DNA of 47,441 nucleotides from an uncultured Pseudogracilibacillus sp. GTDB lineage: Bacteria; Bacillota; Bacilli; Bacillales; Amphibacillaceae. The translations under genes and the position numbers were made by a program. The stretch covers positions 1-47,441 of the forward strand of contig CALGOZ010000073.1 of NCBI GenBank assembly GCA_937960785.1, in the 5' to 3' direction. Shown here in pieces: positions 1 to 7,010 of this stretch (its first letter is position 1; each line of letters begins with the position of its first letter). Under the pieces are notes generated by a model. It made no database searches, was not told the DNA's origin, and was given only the letters and a program-made list of their open reading frames with translations.

Positions 1-163
1 TTCCTGTCATGTCCGTATATTCACTAGACGTTGCGACACCGGAATGTAGCATTAAAATACCGATTGTAAAAATTGAAAGTAACACTAAAAAGGAGTACGT
101 CCACGAATTTCTAAAACCTAACTTTACTTCTCTTTGAGCTACTGTTAAGATGCGCAACGTCAA
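1..163 (-). CDS. nosY: NosY-like ABC permease, 5' part only (runs off the window)
   Basis: Only the first 54 codons are present; the gene continues past the left edge. The N-terminus (LRILTVAQREVKLGFRNSW followed by a hydrophobic segment) is the usual opening of NosY-type ABC-2 permeases: a short amphipathic cytoplasmic helix, then the first membrane span. NosY works with the ATPase NosF and the beta-helix protein NosD in maturing the copper centres of nitrous oxide reductase. I chose the TTG at 163 because GGGAAGGA lies 5 nt upstream; an ATG just before it runs into TGA after two codons. It starts 20 nt after the nosL stop, so it is very likely in the same operon. The family call rests on a short N-terminal match plus context. 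Confidence 0.7.
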   Translation of the reverse strand, partial: MTLRILTVAQREVKLGFRNSWTYSFLVLLSIFTIGILMLHSGVATSSEYTDMTG

Positions 164-183
164 TTCATTCCTTCCCTTATGTT

Positions 184-756
184 TTATTCTTCATGTTCCT
201 CTTCATCGTGATTATGGTCGTGATCTTTTTCATGATGTTCACCATGATGTTCCATCATATCCATATTTCTATCCCAGTGGTGAGAAGCTAAGCCATTTAT
301 ATCAAGGATTTCTCCTATACCTTCTTCTTCAAGAAAAGCTTCTGCATCTTCACTATTTTTAAAAGAAATTATTCCATATGCCATCGGTGTCATAATATCT
401 TCATCATAAACGAATGTAGCGTCTTTCAACTGAATCCACTCTTCTGTATGGAAATCACGTACAAATTCTGCTCCAATCTCATCTTCACCATTTTCTTCTT
501 TCCATTTGTATAAACAACCGATATCATCAAATTTTAATGCTCGATCATTTGTTAAAACAATTTGGGTTGCATGTTGATCATTCGGTACTGCCATCGCACA
601 TACTTCACAAACATCCGTATCATGAATATCTTCGGGTGTATATGCTAAATTTTCTGTTTCTCCACTTTCTGAACTTGTATTCGTATCATTACTACATGCA
701 GCTACAACTGAAATTAATAGAACAAAAACGAAAAATATTAATTTTTGCTTTTTCAT
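184..756 (-). CDS. nosL: NosL copper-chaperone lipoprotein with His-rich tail
   Basis: A 190-residue lipoprotein: hydrophobic signal with lipobox VAAC (Cys21 lipidated), then a NosL domain with the copper-binding motif CEVCAM (Cys50, Cys53, Met55). NosL delivers Cu(I) to apo-nitrous oxide reductase outside the membrane. The mature start is Ser/Thr/Glu-rich, a likely linker. The last 30 or so residues are unusually rich in His, Asp, Glu and Met (for example HHGEHHEKDHDHNHD), an extension beyond the usual NosL core that looks like a metal-buffering tail. Its ATG overlaps the nosD stop by 4 nt (ATGA), so translation is coupled to nosD; nosY follows after 20 nt. Family confident; tail function inferred. 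Confidence 0.88.
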   Translation of the reverse strand: MKKQKLIFFVFVLLISVVAACSNDTNTSSESGETENLAYTPEDIHDTDVCEVCAMAVPNDQHATQIVLTNDRALKFDDIGCLYKWKEENGEDEIGAEFVRDFHTEEWIQLKDATFVYDEDIMTPMAYGIISFKNSEDAEAFLEEEGIGEILDINGLASHHWDRNMDMMEHHGEHHEKDHDHNHDEEEHEE

Positions 757-2084
757 AGTTTTCGAACCCCCGTAAAAATGATTGCTAAACTTAATATGAA
801 GAATATAGAGCTAAATACAAATACATTTCTTCCGTTTTCATCCGATGTTTTTTCACTGAATAAAGGATCTTCCATGAGTGGTGATAAATCAGTCAGTTTT
901 TCTTCAACAGGTGTGTGTAGTAATTCTTCTAAAAAAATCATTCCTGGTGAATCAAATAATAATCGATAAGGAGGATATTCATTCGTTAAATGCAGAAAAA
1001 ATGGATTAATTTCATATGTTAAGTCACTCGTTCTATCACCTGTGATATCTAAACCTTTATGATCACCCCAGTAATTATTGTTTGTTTTATTATCCGAACT
1101 GTCCTCTGCTTGACCTTGAACAACGTTTGCAACAAACGAGTTATTAGTGATTGTATTGTTTTCTGCTCGTTTAAATTGAACACCGATATAATTGTTTTGA
1201 ATCATATTTTTTGTAAATTTATTATCGAATGCATCTTCAATAAGGATGCCAATACGGTTATGAGCAATTTCATTCTCGATAATTGTGGCATTTCTTACAT
1301 CAAATAATAATAGTCCTAATGATTGCACATTTTTTTGATTATACTTAATCATATTGTTGTGTACTTGCGTACCTTTCGTACCCATAACCATCATGCCGCT
1401 AATATTCTCGTATGATTCATTTTTCATTAATGTCGTTTCTTCAGTAAACATTAAGTGATAGCCATATCGGGAATTTGCTACGTAATTTTCAAGTATGTTA
1501 TTCTTTTTACTGCTCTCTACATAAATCCCGTCTTGAACATGTGTGATGTTATTATGAGAAATTATGTTATTACTAGATTTCCAAAGATCAATTCCATGTT
1601 GTCGTTGATTGATCGGTGTCGTTTCTTCGCCTTCGATCGTTATTTCCACTAATTCGTTATCATTTGCATCATCTAACTTAATTCCAATACTATTCGTTTT
1701 TATTTGTAACTTCGTTAATATATTTTCATTCCCTTGTATTAAAATTGTTGGTGAATGATTAGCTGTTTGAAATTCGAAAGCAATATTCTCTATTTTAACG
1801 TTATTTGCTTGAATCGTTATGATAGGTTTTTCTTTTTTATTCTGTATGATTACTTCATTTTCTCCAATTAAATGAATTGGTTTATCAATGATAATATTTT
1901 CTTCATAAATACCTTGTTTTACATTAATCGTATCTCCAGGCTGAGCTTCATCAATCAATTGTTGAATAGAGTTTTTTTCTGCTTGTGAACTAATTGGAAA
2001 TACGAATAGTACCAAACTACAACATATAAAATACATTAGTACTCTGTTAATGAATATACCCTCCTTTCTGTTTTTATCACCCAC
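753..2084 (-). CDS. nosD: NosD, right-handed beta-helix copper/NosZ maturation protein
   Basis: About 443 residues: N-terminal signal segment (hydrophobic stretch ending near PISSQAEK), then repeated parallel beta-helix coils rich in N-N-I and I-x-x-N patterns (NosD/CASH repeats, e.g. YWGDHKGLDITGD near residue 340), and a C-terminal membrane span near residues 420-440. NosD is the extracytoplasmic partner of the NosFY ABC transporter in building the Cu-S centre of NosZ. The longest frame begins at GTG 2084, which has almost no Shine-Dalgarno. A perfect AAAGGAGGG sits 8 nt before an in-frame ATT at 2051, and this may be the real start (432 residues). First gene after a terminator and a palindrome, so probably first in its transcript; nosL overlaps its stop. 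Confidence 0.87.
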   Translation of the reverse strand: MGDKNRKEGIFINRVLMYFICCSLVLFVFPISSQAEKNSIQQLIDEAQPGDTINVKQGIYEENIIIDKPIHLIGENEVIIQNKKEKPIITIQANNVKIENIAFEFQTANHSPTILIQGNENILTKLQIKTNSIGIKLDDANDNELVEITIEGEETTPINQRQHGIDLWKSSNNIISHNNITHVQDGIYVESSKKNNILENYVANSRYGYHLMFTEETTLMKNESYENISGMMVMGTKGTQVHNNMIKYNQKNVQSLGLLLFDVRNATIIENEIAHNRIGILIEDAFDNKFTKNMIQNNYIGVQFKRAENNTITNNSFVANVVQGQAEDSSDNKTNNNYWGDHKGLDITGDRTSDLTYEINPFFLHLTNEYPPYRLLFDSPGMIFLEELLHTPVEEKLTDLSPLMEDPLFSEKTSDENGRNVFVFSSIFFILSLAIIFTGVRKL

Positions 2085-2182
2085 TCCATTTTAAAATTAT
2101 CACAATTCACCTTCTCCTAAATGACTCTTAAGAGCTATAAAATAGTCATTTTTAGTAACGAAATGTGACAGTATGATGAACT

Positions 2183-2199
2183 TTGTTATAATATAACAA
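2183..2199. promoter_or_regulatory. Perfect palindrome upstream of nosD, candidate operator
   Basis: TTGTTATA-A-TATAACAA, an uninterrupted 17-nt palindrome between the fixH-like gene's terminator and nosD, about 100 nt before the nosD start. On the minus strand its first half could serve as a -35 (TTGTTA) with CATACT 18 nt downstream as a weak -10, the geometry of a repressor site over a promoter. It does not match the FNR (TGTGA-N6-TCACA) or CsoR consensus. The regulator is unknown. Confidence 0.4.
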
Positions 2200-2201
2200 C
2201 A

Positions 2202-2240
2202 AAAGCGACTAATGAATGGAATCATTCATTAGCCGCTTAT
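2202..2240 (-). terminator. Terminator after the YtkA/FixH-like lipoprotein gene
   Basis: A strong stem: AAGCG-CTAATGAAT pairs with ATTCATTAG-CGCTT around a short loop, with one mismatch, followed on the minus strand by TTTTGTTG. It lies 15 nt beyond the stop at 2255 and separates the regulator-SCO1-FixH-like transcript from nosDLY. Confidence 0.75.
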
Positions 2241-2254
2241 TTTATAATAATTTA

Positions 2255-2668
2255 TTATTCGCTATCTCCAACAATAATTTGTTTTTTAGGCATTGTGTGT
2301 AAATTATTTGCGTCCGTATGAGCATACATTTCATATATTCCTTCTTGATCAAAAGTATGTTCGGCAGTATAAGTACCATCACCATTATTTTCTGCTTCTA
2401 ACATAATGCTATTCTCTCGTTCTTCATCTTCTTGTTCCCAAATTTCGAAACGAACTACTGCATCCGTTTCTAACTCTTCGCCATATGTAACTTCAGCTAA
2501 TAATTCAACTGTTTCACCCACATCTACTTGCTCAGGTACAATAAAATCAACTTCAAGAGCTAATAATTCATCTGCTGGATCACTGCTCTCATCTCCACCA
2601 CAAGCAGAAAGAACAACTACTACCAAAATAGACATGATAAAAAAAATCATTCGTTTCAATTTGATCAA
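2255..2668 (-). CDS. YtkA/FixH-like lipoprotein
   Basis: A 137-residue lipoprotein: signal with lipobox LSAC (Cys23), an acidic linker, and one immunoglobulin-like beta domain of the YtkA/FixH type. The C-terminal YAHTDANNLHTMPKKQIIVG carries the typical His...His-x-Met-Pro pattern that can bind copper. Such proteins often sit with SCO1 and copper-oxidase assembly genes. Here it follows SCO1 after 12 nt and is the last gene before a terminator. A role in extracytoplasmic copper handling is inferred from family and context; no specific function is known to me. Confidence 0.75.
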   Translation of the reverse strand: MIKLKRMIFFIMSILVVVVLSACGGDESSDPADELLALEVDFIVPEQVDVGETVELLAEVTYGEELETDAVVRFEIWEQEDEERENSIMLEAENNGDGTYTAEHTFDQEGIYEMYAHTDANNLHTMPKKQIIVGDSE

Positions 2669-2680
2669 CTCCTAATTAAA

Positions 2681-3277
2681 CTATAATAATCCTTCTTCTT
2701 TTAGTAGGACGATATCATCGATAATTTCATCTATGCTTTTAGCATTGACACCATCATATCCTTTTATTATTTTCCCTTCAGGACTAACTAAAAAGAAGCG
2801 AGTATCATGTGTAACTTGGTCATCACCTTTTTCTGGTTCTTTTAAAAATGCACGGAATGATTTTATGGATAACTCCTTAATAGTTTGCATATCGTAACCG
2901 GTTAAAAAGTGCCAAGTATCAAAGTTAGCGTCATACTTTTCTCCATACTCTTTCAGTACTTCTGGTTGGTCGAAATCAGGGTCAACACTAAATGAAACTA
3001 ATTGAACTTCTAAATCTCTATTTTCAAGCTCTTTTTGTAATGTAGAGAAATTACTCGACATTGGTAAACAAACTGTCCTACAATTCGTAAAGATAAAATT
3101 AGCTATCCACCAATCATCTTGCAGATCGTCTAATGATAATGTTTCATTATCTTGTGTTGTAAAAGAGAAATCAGCGACCGTTTCTGACATATTCGTTTCG
3201 ATCGGATATTTCGAACCACAACCTGTTAAGATAAGCGACAGAATGATAATTCCGATCAACCAATGCCATTTTCTCAT
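2681..3277 (-). CDS. SCO1/SenC-family copper chaperone lipoprotein
   Basis: 198 residues: lipobox LTGC (Cys20), then a thioredoxin fold with the SCO copper site, Cys66-x3-Cys70 in FTNCRTVC and His157 in VTHDTRFFLV. SCO proteins load or reduce the CuA site of cytochrome oxidase; the same kind of binuclear CuA site exists in nitrous oxide reductase, and in this setting NosZ is a plausible client. All three metal ligands are present, so it should be functional. It starts 16 nt after the YcnK-like regulator stop and 12 nt before the FixH-like gene, making a three-gene operon. B. subtilis calls its homologue YpmQ/BsSco; orthology is not established here. Confidence 0.88.
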   Translation of the reverse strand: MRKWHWLIGIIILSLILTGCGSKYPIETNMSETVADFSFTTQDNETLSLDDLQDDWWIANFIFTNCRTVCLPMSSNFSTLQKELENRDLEVQLVSFSVDPDFDQPEVLKEYGEKYDANFDTWHFLTGYDMQTIKELSIKSFRAFLKEPEKGDDQVTHDTRFFLVSPEGKIIKGYDGVNAKSIDEIIDDIVLLKEEGLL

Positions 3278-3293
3278 CTAATTCCTCCTTAAA

Positions 3294-3881
3294 TTAATTT
3301 GATAAAGGCTTCTGTTGACAACAAGATGAAGTTTTCATCTTTTCAAATACGACATCAAGTGCTTCATGAAATTCGTATATATGCCCACCAAATCCTTTGA
3401 CAAACTTTTCTGCGTGTTCTCTCCACTCAAATACAAGAACTTGGGGTTGACAGCAACCAATATCCAAAGATGTGTCGAACACGTATGAAGCTAGTTGAGC
3501 ACTAATTGTCGTACCACGGAGGAAATCACAACAAATGGCTTGCAAAACTTTAGCTTCAATTTGCTTATGGCGTAGTAAACCACAATGTGCACAGCAAGTT
3601 ACTTCTACCCGATCATCTGTTAAAATAAGACGATATGCTAATTTATCACAAACAGCACGACTGCAATAAATACAAGTATTGTTCTTTGGAGATGAAATAG
3701 GTTTTGCTAAAGAAACTCCTCCGAATGTTTTTACAACGAAACCTTCTTCGACAAGGGGTTTTAAATCACGATGGATTGTCATTTCTGAAACACCTAGTTC
3801 TTTACTAAGCTCAGAAATTTTCATGTTTTTTCGTTCTAGGATTAATTCGCGAATTCGTTCAAGACGCTCTACTGGTAACAT
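3294..3881 (-). CDS. ycnK: YcnK-type copper regulator: DeoR HTH fused to a NosL-like domain
   Basis: 195 residues. Residues 1-57 form a DeoR-type winged HTH (ISELSKELGVSEMTIHRDL, then GFVVKTFGG). From residue 70 on is a cysteine-rich domain: CIYC (70-73), Cys78, CCAHC (96-100), Cys117-118, Cys143-144 and Cys187-188. Its second half (FLRGTTISAQLASYVFDTS ... EHAEKFVKGFGGHIYEF) lines up with residues of the NosL encoded at 184-756 (DFHTEEWIQLKDATFVYDED ... EDAEAFLEEEGIGEILDI), so the sensor looks like an internalised NosL. B. subtilis YcnK, the repressor of the copper-uptake operon ycnKJI, has this same architecture. Here it heads a SCO1/FixH-like operon next to nosDLY, suggesting that copper status controls these accessory genes. 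Symbol given by architecture, not proven orthology. Confidence 0.78.
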   Translation of the reverse strand: MLPVERLERIRELILERKNMKISELSKELGVSEMTIHRDLKPLVEEGFVVKTFGGVSLAKPISSPKNNTCIYCSRAVCDKLAYRLILTDDRVEVTCCAHCGLLRHKQIEAKVLQAICCDFLRGTTISAQLASYVFDTSLDIGCCQPQVLVFEWREHAEKFVKGFGGHIYEFHEALDVVFEKMKTSSCCQQKPLSN

Positions 3882-3998
3882 AAGAAATCAACCCCGTTTA
3901 ATGAAAACTATATAACAACTTTACACATATTTTAACATAAATTATCAACGATACTTAATTGTTTCATGACTTATCTGTGAATTGTAAGTTTATTAAAT

Positions 3999-4033
3999 AA
4001 AAAGTAGACACTACTTGTGTGCCTACTTTTTTC
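3999..4033 (-). terminator. Terminator after hsp20
   Basis: On the minus strand AAAAGTAG-CAC pairs with GTG-CTACTTTT around a short loop and is followed by TTTATTT. It lies just past the hsp20 stop at 4046. Confidence 0.75.
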
Positions 4034-4045
4034 ATTTCCATTATA

Positions 4046-4501
4046 TTATTTAATTTCAATTCTTCTTGGAGAGCTTCCTTTTTTCTTTGGTAGTTTAATC
4101 GTTAATATACCGTTTTTATTTTTAGCATCAATTTGCTCTGCATCAACATTGTCTGGTAAAGTGAAAGAACGATAGAATGAACCGTAACTTTGCTCGATGA
4201 CATGCATTTTATTATCTTCATCTTCTGTTTCGATTTTACGTTTACGCTCTCCTTTTATTGTGAGTACGTTACCATCAAGTTCAATAACTACATCATTAGG
4301 GTCTACTCCTGGAATTTCTACTTCTACTAAGTAATGGTTTCTTTTTTCTTCGATATTGCATTTTGGTACGAATCTTTCAGTTGATAATGATGGCGTTGAA
4401 AAGAAGGAATCATTAAAGACGCGGGAAAATAAGTCATCTATTTCGTTTTTTATTCGTTGAATAGGATGTTCATTGGAATCCCATGGTTTGATTGAACGCA
4501 T
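4046..4501 (-). CDS. Small heat-shock protein, Hsp20/alpha-crystallin family
   Basis: 151 residues with an alpha-crystallin domain over about residues 45-140: VEIPGVDPNDVVIELDGNV, a charged loop, SFTLPDNVDAEQIDAKNKNG, and the closing GILTIKLPK motif. The C-terminal tail has an IEI-like anchor (RRIEIK). It is an ATP-independent holdase that binds unfolding proteins as oligomers. Single-gene unit: the regulator operon lies downstream beyond a terminator, and the SRP RNA upstream has its own terminator. A TTGAGG ... TGTATAAAAT promoter-like sequence lies about 45 nt upstream. No CIRCE element was seen. Confidence 0.92.
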   Translation of the reverse strand: MRSIKPWDSNEHPIQRIKNEIDDLFSRVFNDSFFSTPSLSTERFVPKCNIEEKRNHYLVEVEIPGVDPNDVVIELDGNVLTIKGERKRKIETEDEDNKMHVIEQSYGSFYRSFTLPDNVDAEQIDAKNKNGILTIKLPKKKGSSPRRIEIK

Positions 4502-4625
4502 AATACATTCTCCTTCTATTTATGTTTTTGTTTTCATTTTATACACTTCCCTTCTAAAATTGCCTCAAACATCAAAACTTTACAAAAGAGTGAAATAAAT
4601 TTGAAAGAATTATGGATTAAAATAA

Positions 4626-4660
4626 ACAAAAAAATCCCTTTCCAAAAAGGAAAGAGATTT
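4626..4660 (-). terminator. Terminator of the SRP RNA gene
   Basis: Minus strand: AATCTCTTTCC / GGAAAGGGATT stem with a TTTTT loop, followed by an uninterrupted T run. It lies about 20 nt past the 3' end of the SRP RNA. Confidence 0.85.
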
Positions 4661-4679
4661 TATTTATGTCCCCGTATGT

Positions 4680-4949
4680 AAAGCCGTGCACCTACCTTCG
4701 ATGAAACGTCCCTATGCGTTACTTAAGTTCATGGCTCAGTTTAGGGGGCCCTACGGCACACAGGAATGACCACTTACTGCTGCTTCCTTCCGGACCTGAC
4801 AGGGTTCATGGGTTCCTGTTGCGCAGGATCTAAACGTCAACACTAATCCCTTAAGGCAGCCGTAAAGTCATCCACCTCTGATAGGAATTCAGCCTTGCTA
4901 TAGCGGATTGCAAGTGATAGGGTGCCGCTACCTCCCCACCTAGTGCGAC
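4680..4949 (-). ncRNA. ffs: Signal recognition particle RNA (large Bacillus type, scRNA)
   Basis: About 270 nt. The hallmark domain IV core CAGGTCCGGAAGGAAGCAGC is present (minus strand, near 4781-4803), with the 5' domain opening CTAGGTGGGGAGGTAGCGGC and the complementary 3' end GTGCACGGC, all characteristic of the 6S-like Bacillus scRNA with Alu and S domains. It binds Ffh to target ribosomes to the membrane. Ends are set by the promoter at 4957-4985 and the terminator at 4626-4660 and may be off by a few nt. In B. subtilis this gene lies between tadA and dnaX; here the cobalamin block separates it from tadA and dnaX does not follow. Confidence 0.93.
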
Positions 4950-4956
4950 AATTTTA

Positions 4957-4985
4957 ATTATACACTTTTTCTTCCAAAGTTACAA
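4957..4985 (-). promoter_or_regulatory. Sigma-A promoter of the SRP RNA
   Basis: Minus strand TTGTAA, 17-nt spacer, TATAAT, placing the transcription start near 4950, exactly where the RNA homology begins. Confidence 0.8.
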
Positions 4986-5019
4986 TGGAAAAAATTGTAG
5001 GTATCTTTTTAGCTAGTAA

Positions 5020-5048
5020 TTGGTCTTTATAATTGCTCATTGTATAAT
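5020..5048 (+). promoter_or_regulatory. Sigma-A promoter of the adenosyltransferase-cblS operon
   Basis: TTGGTC, 17-nt spacer, TATAAT, about 50 nt before the GTG at 5099. The short leader leaves no room for a cobalamin riboswitch. Confidence 0.7.
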
Positions 5049-5098
5049 AAAAACATATCCTTATTAACAAACGTTTACTTTTAAAGGAGGAAAAATTA

Positions 5099-5707
5099 GT
5101 GCGCTTATATACTAAATCCGGTGATAAAGGCCGAACGAGTTTAATTGGTGGAAGAGTGTTTAAAAATCACATACGAGTCGAAGCTTACGGTACATTAGAT
5201 GAATTAAATTCTTTCGTCGGAAAAGCAATTACGGAAATTGAAGATGAAGTTTTTAACGATTTAAAGGAAGATTTAATTAAAATTCAACATGAAATTTTTG
5301 ATAGCGGTTCCGATTTATCTGTAATTTTACCTGAAAAAGAGCGAAAATATCGTTTAGATGAAGCGGCAATTCAATATTTAGAGAAGAGAATTGATGAATT
5401 AACAGATGAGGCACCAGATTTGGAATATTTTATTTTACCCGGTGGGACTCCTCTTGCTGCCTCACTTCATATTAGTCGGACGATTGCCCGTCGAGCTGAA
5501 AGAAAGATCGTTGCATTAATTCAAGAGGAAGAAGACGTCCCAGAGATTGTACTTCAATATGTGAATCGTCTTTCAGATTACTTTTTCGCTGCTGCCCGGG
5601 TTGCAAACTGTCGTGCTAACGTTAAAGACGTCGCCTATGAACGAAGTGCAAAAGTCTTCCATACAAAAAAATCTGCCGACAACGAAAAAAAGGATGAAGA
5701 AAAATAA
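5099..5707 (+). CDS. Cob(I)yrinic acid a,c-diamide / cob(I)alamin adenosyltransferase, PduO type
   Basis: 202 residues. The N-terminal ATP-binding motif YTKSGDKGRTSLIGG, the central ISRTIARRAER and the C-terminal YVNRLSDYFFAAARVAN are the standard signatures of PduO-type ATP:Co(I)rrinoid adenosyltransferases, which add the 5'-deoxyadenosyl group to reduced corrinoids. A lysine/glutamate-rich tail of about 20 residues follows the core. GTG start with AAAGGAGG 8 nt upstream and its own promoter. The next gene begins directly at the stop codon, so they are one transcript. With the genes at 5708-9425 it forms a corrinoid salvage set. Confidence 0.92.
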   Translation: MRLYTKSGDKGRTSLIGGRVFKNHIRVEAYGTLDELNSFVGKAITEIEDEVFNDLKEDLIKIQHEIFDSGSDLSVILPEKERKYRLDEAAIQYLEKRIDELTDEAPDLEYFILPGGTPLAASLHISRTIARRAERKIVALIQEEEDVPEIVLQYVNRLSDYFFAAARVANCRANVKDVAYERSAKVFHTKKSADNEKKDEEK

Positions 5708-6421
5708 ATGACCGAGTCTGATGTCCTTGCTCTTCCCTTAACAGCTGAAGAAGAACTAGTTATTTCAAGTGATAATAGCGGTGCCATTGGAGAAAAGAAA
5801 GCTGATGCAGTATCAGTTCCAAATGAAGTGACGAGCTATTTCGCTTGTCGGGTTGCTTATATGGACCTGCTCCGTACTAGGGCCACACCAAAAGCAATCA
5901 TCTTACAAAACTTTACGAGCGATGACGCATGGACGTCATATGTAGAAGGTGTCCGTAACCTACTGAAAGAAACAACGTTTACCAACCTACCAATTACCGG
6001 GAGCACAGAGTCCAACTTTACAATGTTACAGTCTGGCTTAGGATTAACAATCGTTGGAACACGTAAACGAAACGAACTGAAACGACCTCGACCAAAACTT
6101 ACAGATGCTTTTGCAGTAATTGGTCGACCGCTCGTCGGTATGGAAGTACCTAAGCAACCGGAACATATTGCTCCGCTGCAGTTATTTGAAAGCTTTGCTA
6201 AAAATAACGCCATCATTGATTTAGTCCCTGTCGGTTCAAAAGGGATTTTAGCAGAGTGGCAAAGGTTAACGCAAGCTACTAACCATTTATCTTCTTCTTT
6301 AGATATAAAAAAGTCAGGTGGTCCCGCTACTTGTTTTATTATTGCCTATAATAAAAAAGATGAAGGGTACATTAAGTCGATCGCCAAGAATTACTTTTAT
6401 CCATTAGAAGTCCTTATATAA
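5708..6421 (+). CDS. cblS: Probable alpha-ribazole kinase (CblS-like, PurM/AIR-synthase-related)
   Basis: 237 residues. Its ATG abuts the stop of the adenosyltransferase with no gap. The N-terminal half (DNSGAIGEKKADAVSVPNEV ... RVAYMDLLRTRATPKAIIL) resembles the N-terminal fold of AIR synthase/ThiL-type ATP-binding proteins, with a conserved D-N-S-G-A-I-G loop. In Listeria and Geobacillus a protein of this kind, CblS, phosphorylates alpha-ribazole, and it is paired with the transporter CblT; here a CblT-like S component lies directly opposite at 6521. Assignment rests on recalled family resemblance plus strong context. Alternative: another member of the AIR-synthase-related family of unknown substrate. 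Confidence 0.68.
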   Translation: MTESDVLALPLTAEEELVISSDNSGAIGEKKADAVSVPNEVTSYFACRVAYMDLLRTRATPKAIILQNFTSDDAWTSYVEGVRNLLKETTFTNLPITGSTESNFTMLQSGLGLTIVGTRKRNELKRPRPKLTDAFAVIGRPLVGMEVPKQPEHIAPLQLFESFAKNNAIIDLVPVGSKGILAEWQRLTQATNHLSSSLDIKKSGGPATCFIIAYNKKDEGYIKSIAKNYFYPLEVLI

Positions 6422-6423
6422 AA

Positions 6424-6463
6424 AACTTCCCCTTAAGTTTAATTAATAACCTTAAGGGGGTTT
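6424..6463 (+). terminator. Terminator between convergent cblS and cblT
   Basis: AACTTCCCCTTAAG pairs with CTTAAGGGGGTTT across a 14-nt loop. It follows the cblS stop directly. The symmetric stem may also serve the minus-strand genes, but the T run is short on both strands. Confidence 0.65.
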
Positions 6464-6520
6464 ATAAGGCAATTATGAAGGAAAAGTTGCGTCGAAACAA
6501 TCAGCTTCGTTAATATTTTT

Positions 6521-7000
6521 TTAATTAGTAGCAATTCGTTTAAATATCGGTTGAAAACGTGGGACAAGTAATAAGGCTACAATAGTATTAATTAAAGAAC
6601 CAATAAATAATGACGGTACAATCGCAAGATAAAACTCCATACTAAACAAAAACATCATCGGAAGTGGCGCTACTAATGCGTTCGTTACAATAACAAAAAT
6701 TGCTGCAAGCAAGCGTCGGTTACGAGCGTAAATAATTTCAAAAAAATAGACAATTAATGCCATTGAAAGGGCAACGACCATATGAATAGGGCCAAGAGGT
6801 AGTCCACCGATTAAAGCAGAAGCTAAATGACCAACCCCTGCCACAAGCGCACCGGAAGTTCTACCTAAATAAACCGCTGCCATTAATGCTGGAAATAAGT
6901 CTAAGGCGACACTTCCAATTATTGCAGGTATTTTAATAAAGCCTCCAATTACAGATATTGCAATAAAAAGGGCTAGTAAGCTCAATTTCCTCGTTGTCAT
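6521..7000 (-). CDS. cblT: Probable alpha-ribazole ECF transporter S component (CblT-like)
   Basis: 159 residues and almost entirely membrane-embedded: five or six hydrophobic segments, with FIKIPAIIGSVALDLFPALMAA near the N-terminus typical of ECF S components (short substrate-binding membrane proteins that use a shared ECF energising module). Located between cblS and the nucleotide-loop assembly genes, it best fits CblT, which imports alpha-ribazole for CblS. The ATG has a good AGGAGGG. No ECF A or T component lies in the window, as expected for a shared-module type. The S-component call is firm; the substrate is inferred. Confidence 0.72.
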   Translation of the reverse strand: MTTRKLSLLALFIAISVIGGFIKIPAIIGSVALDLFPALMAAVYLGRTSGALVAGVGHLASALIGGLPLGPIHMVVALSMALIVYFFEIIYARNRRLLAAIFVIVTNALVAPLPMMFLFSMEFYLAIVPSLFIGSLINTIVALLLVPRFQPIFKRIATN

Positions 7001-7010
7001 TTTTTCCCTC

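Noticed and set aside
2085..2200. FNR box upstream of nosD
   Set aside because: TGTGACAGTATGATGA has one half-site only; the second TCACA half is missing.
5040..5098. Cobalamin riboswitch before the adenosyltransferase
   Set aside because: The leader from the good promoter is only about 45 nt and lacks the conserved B12-box sequences.
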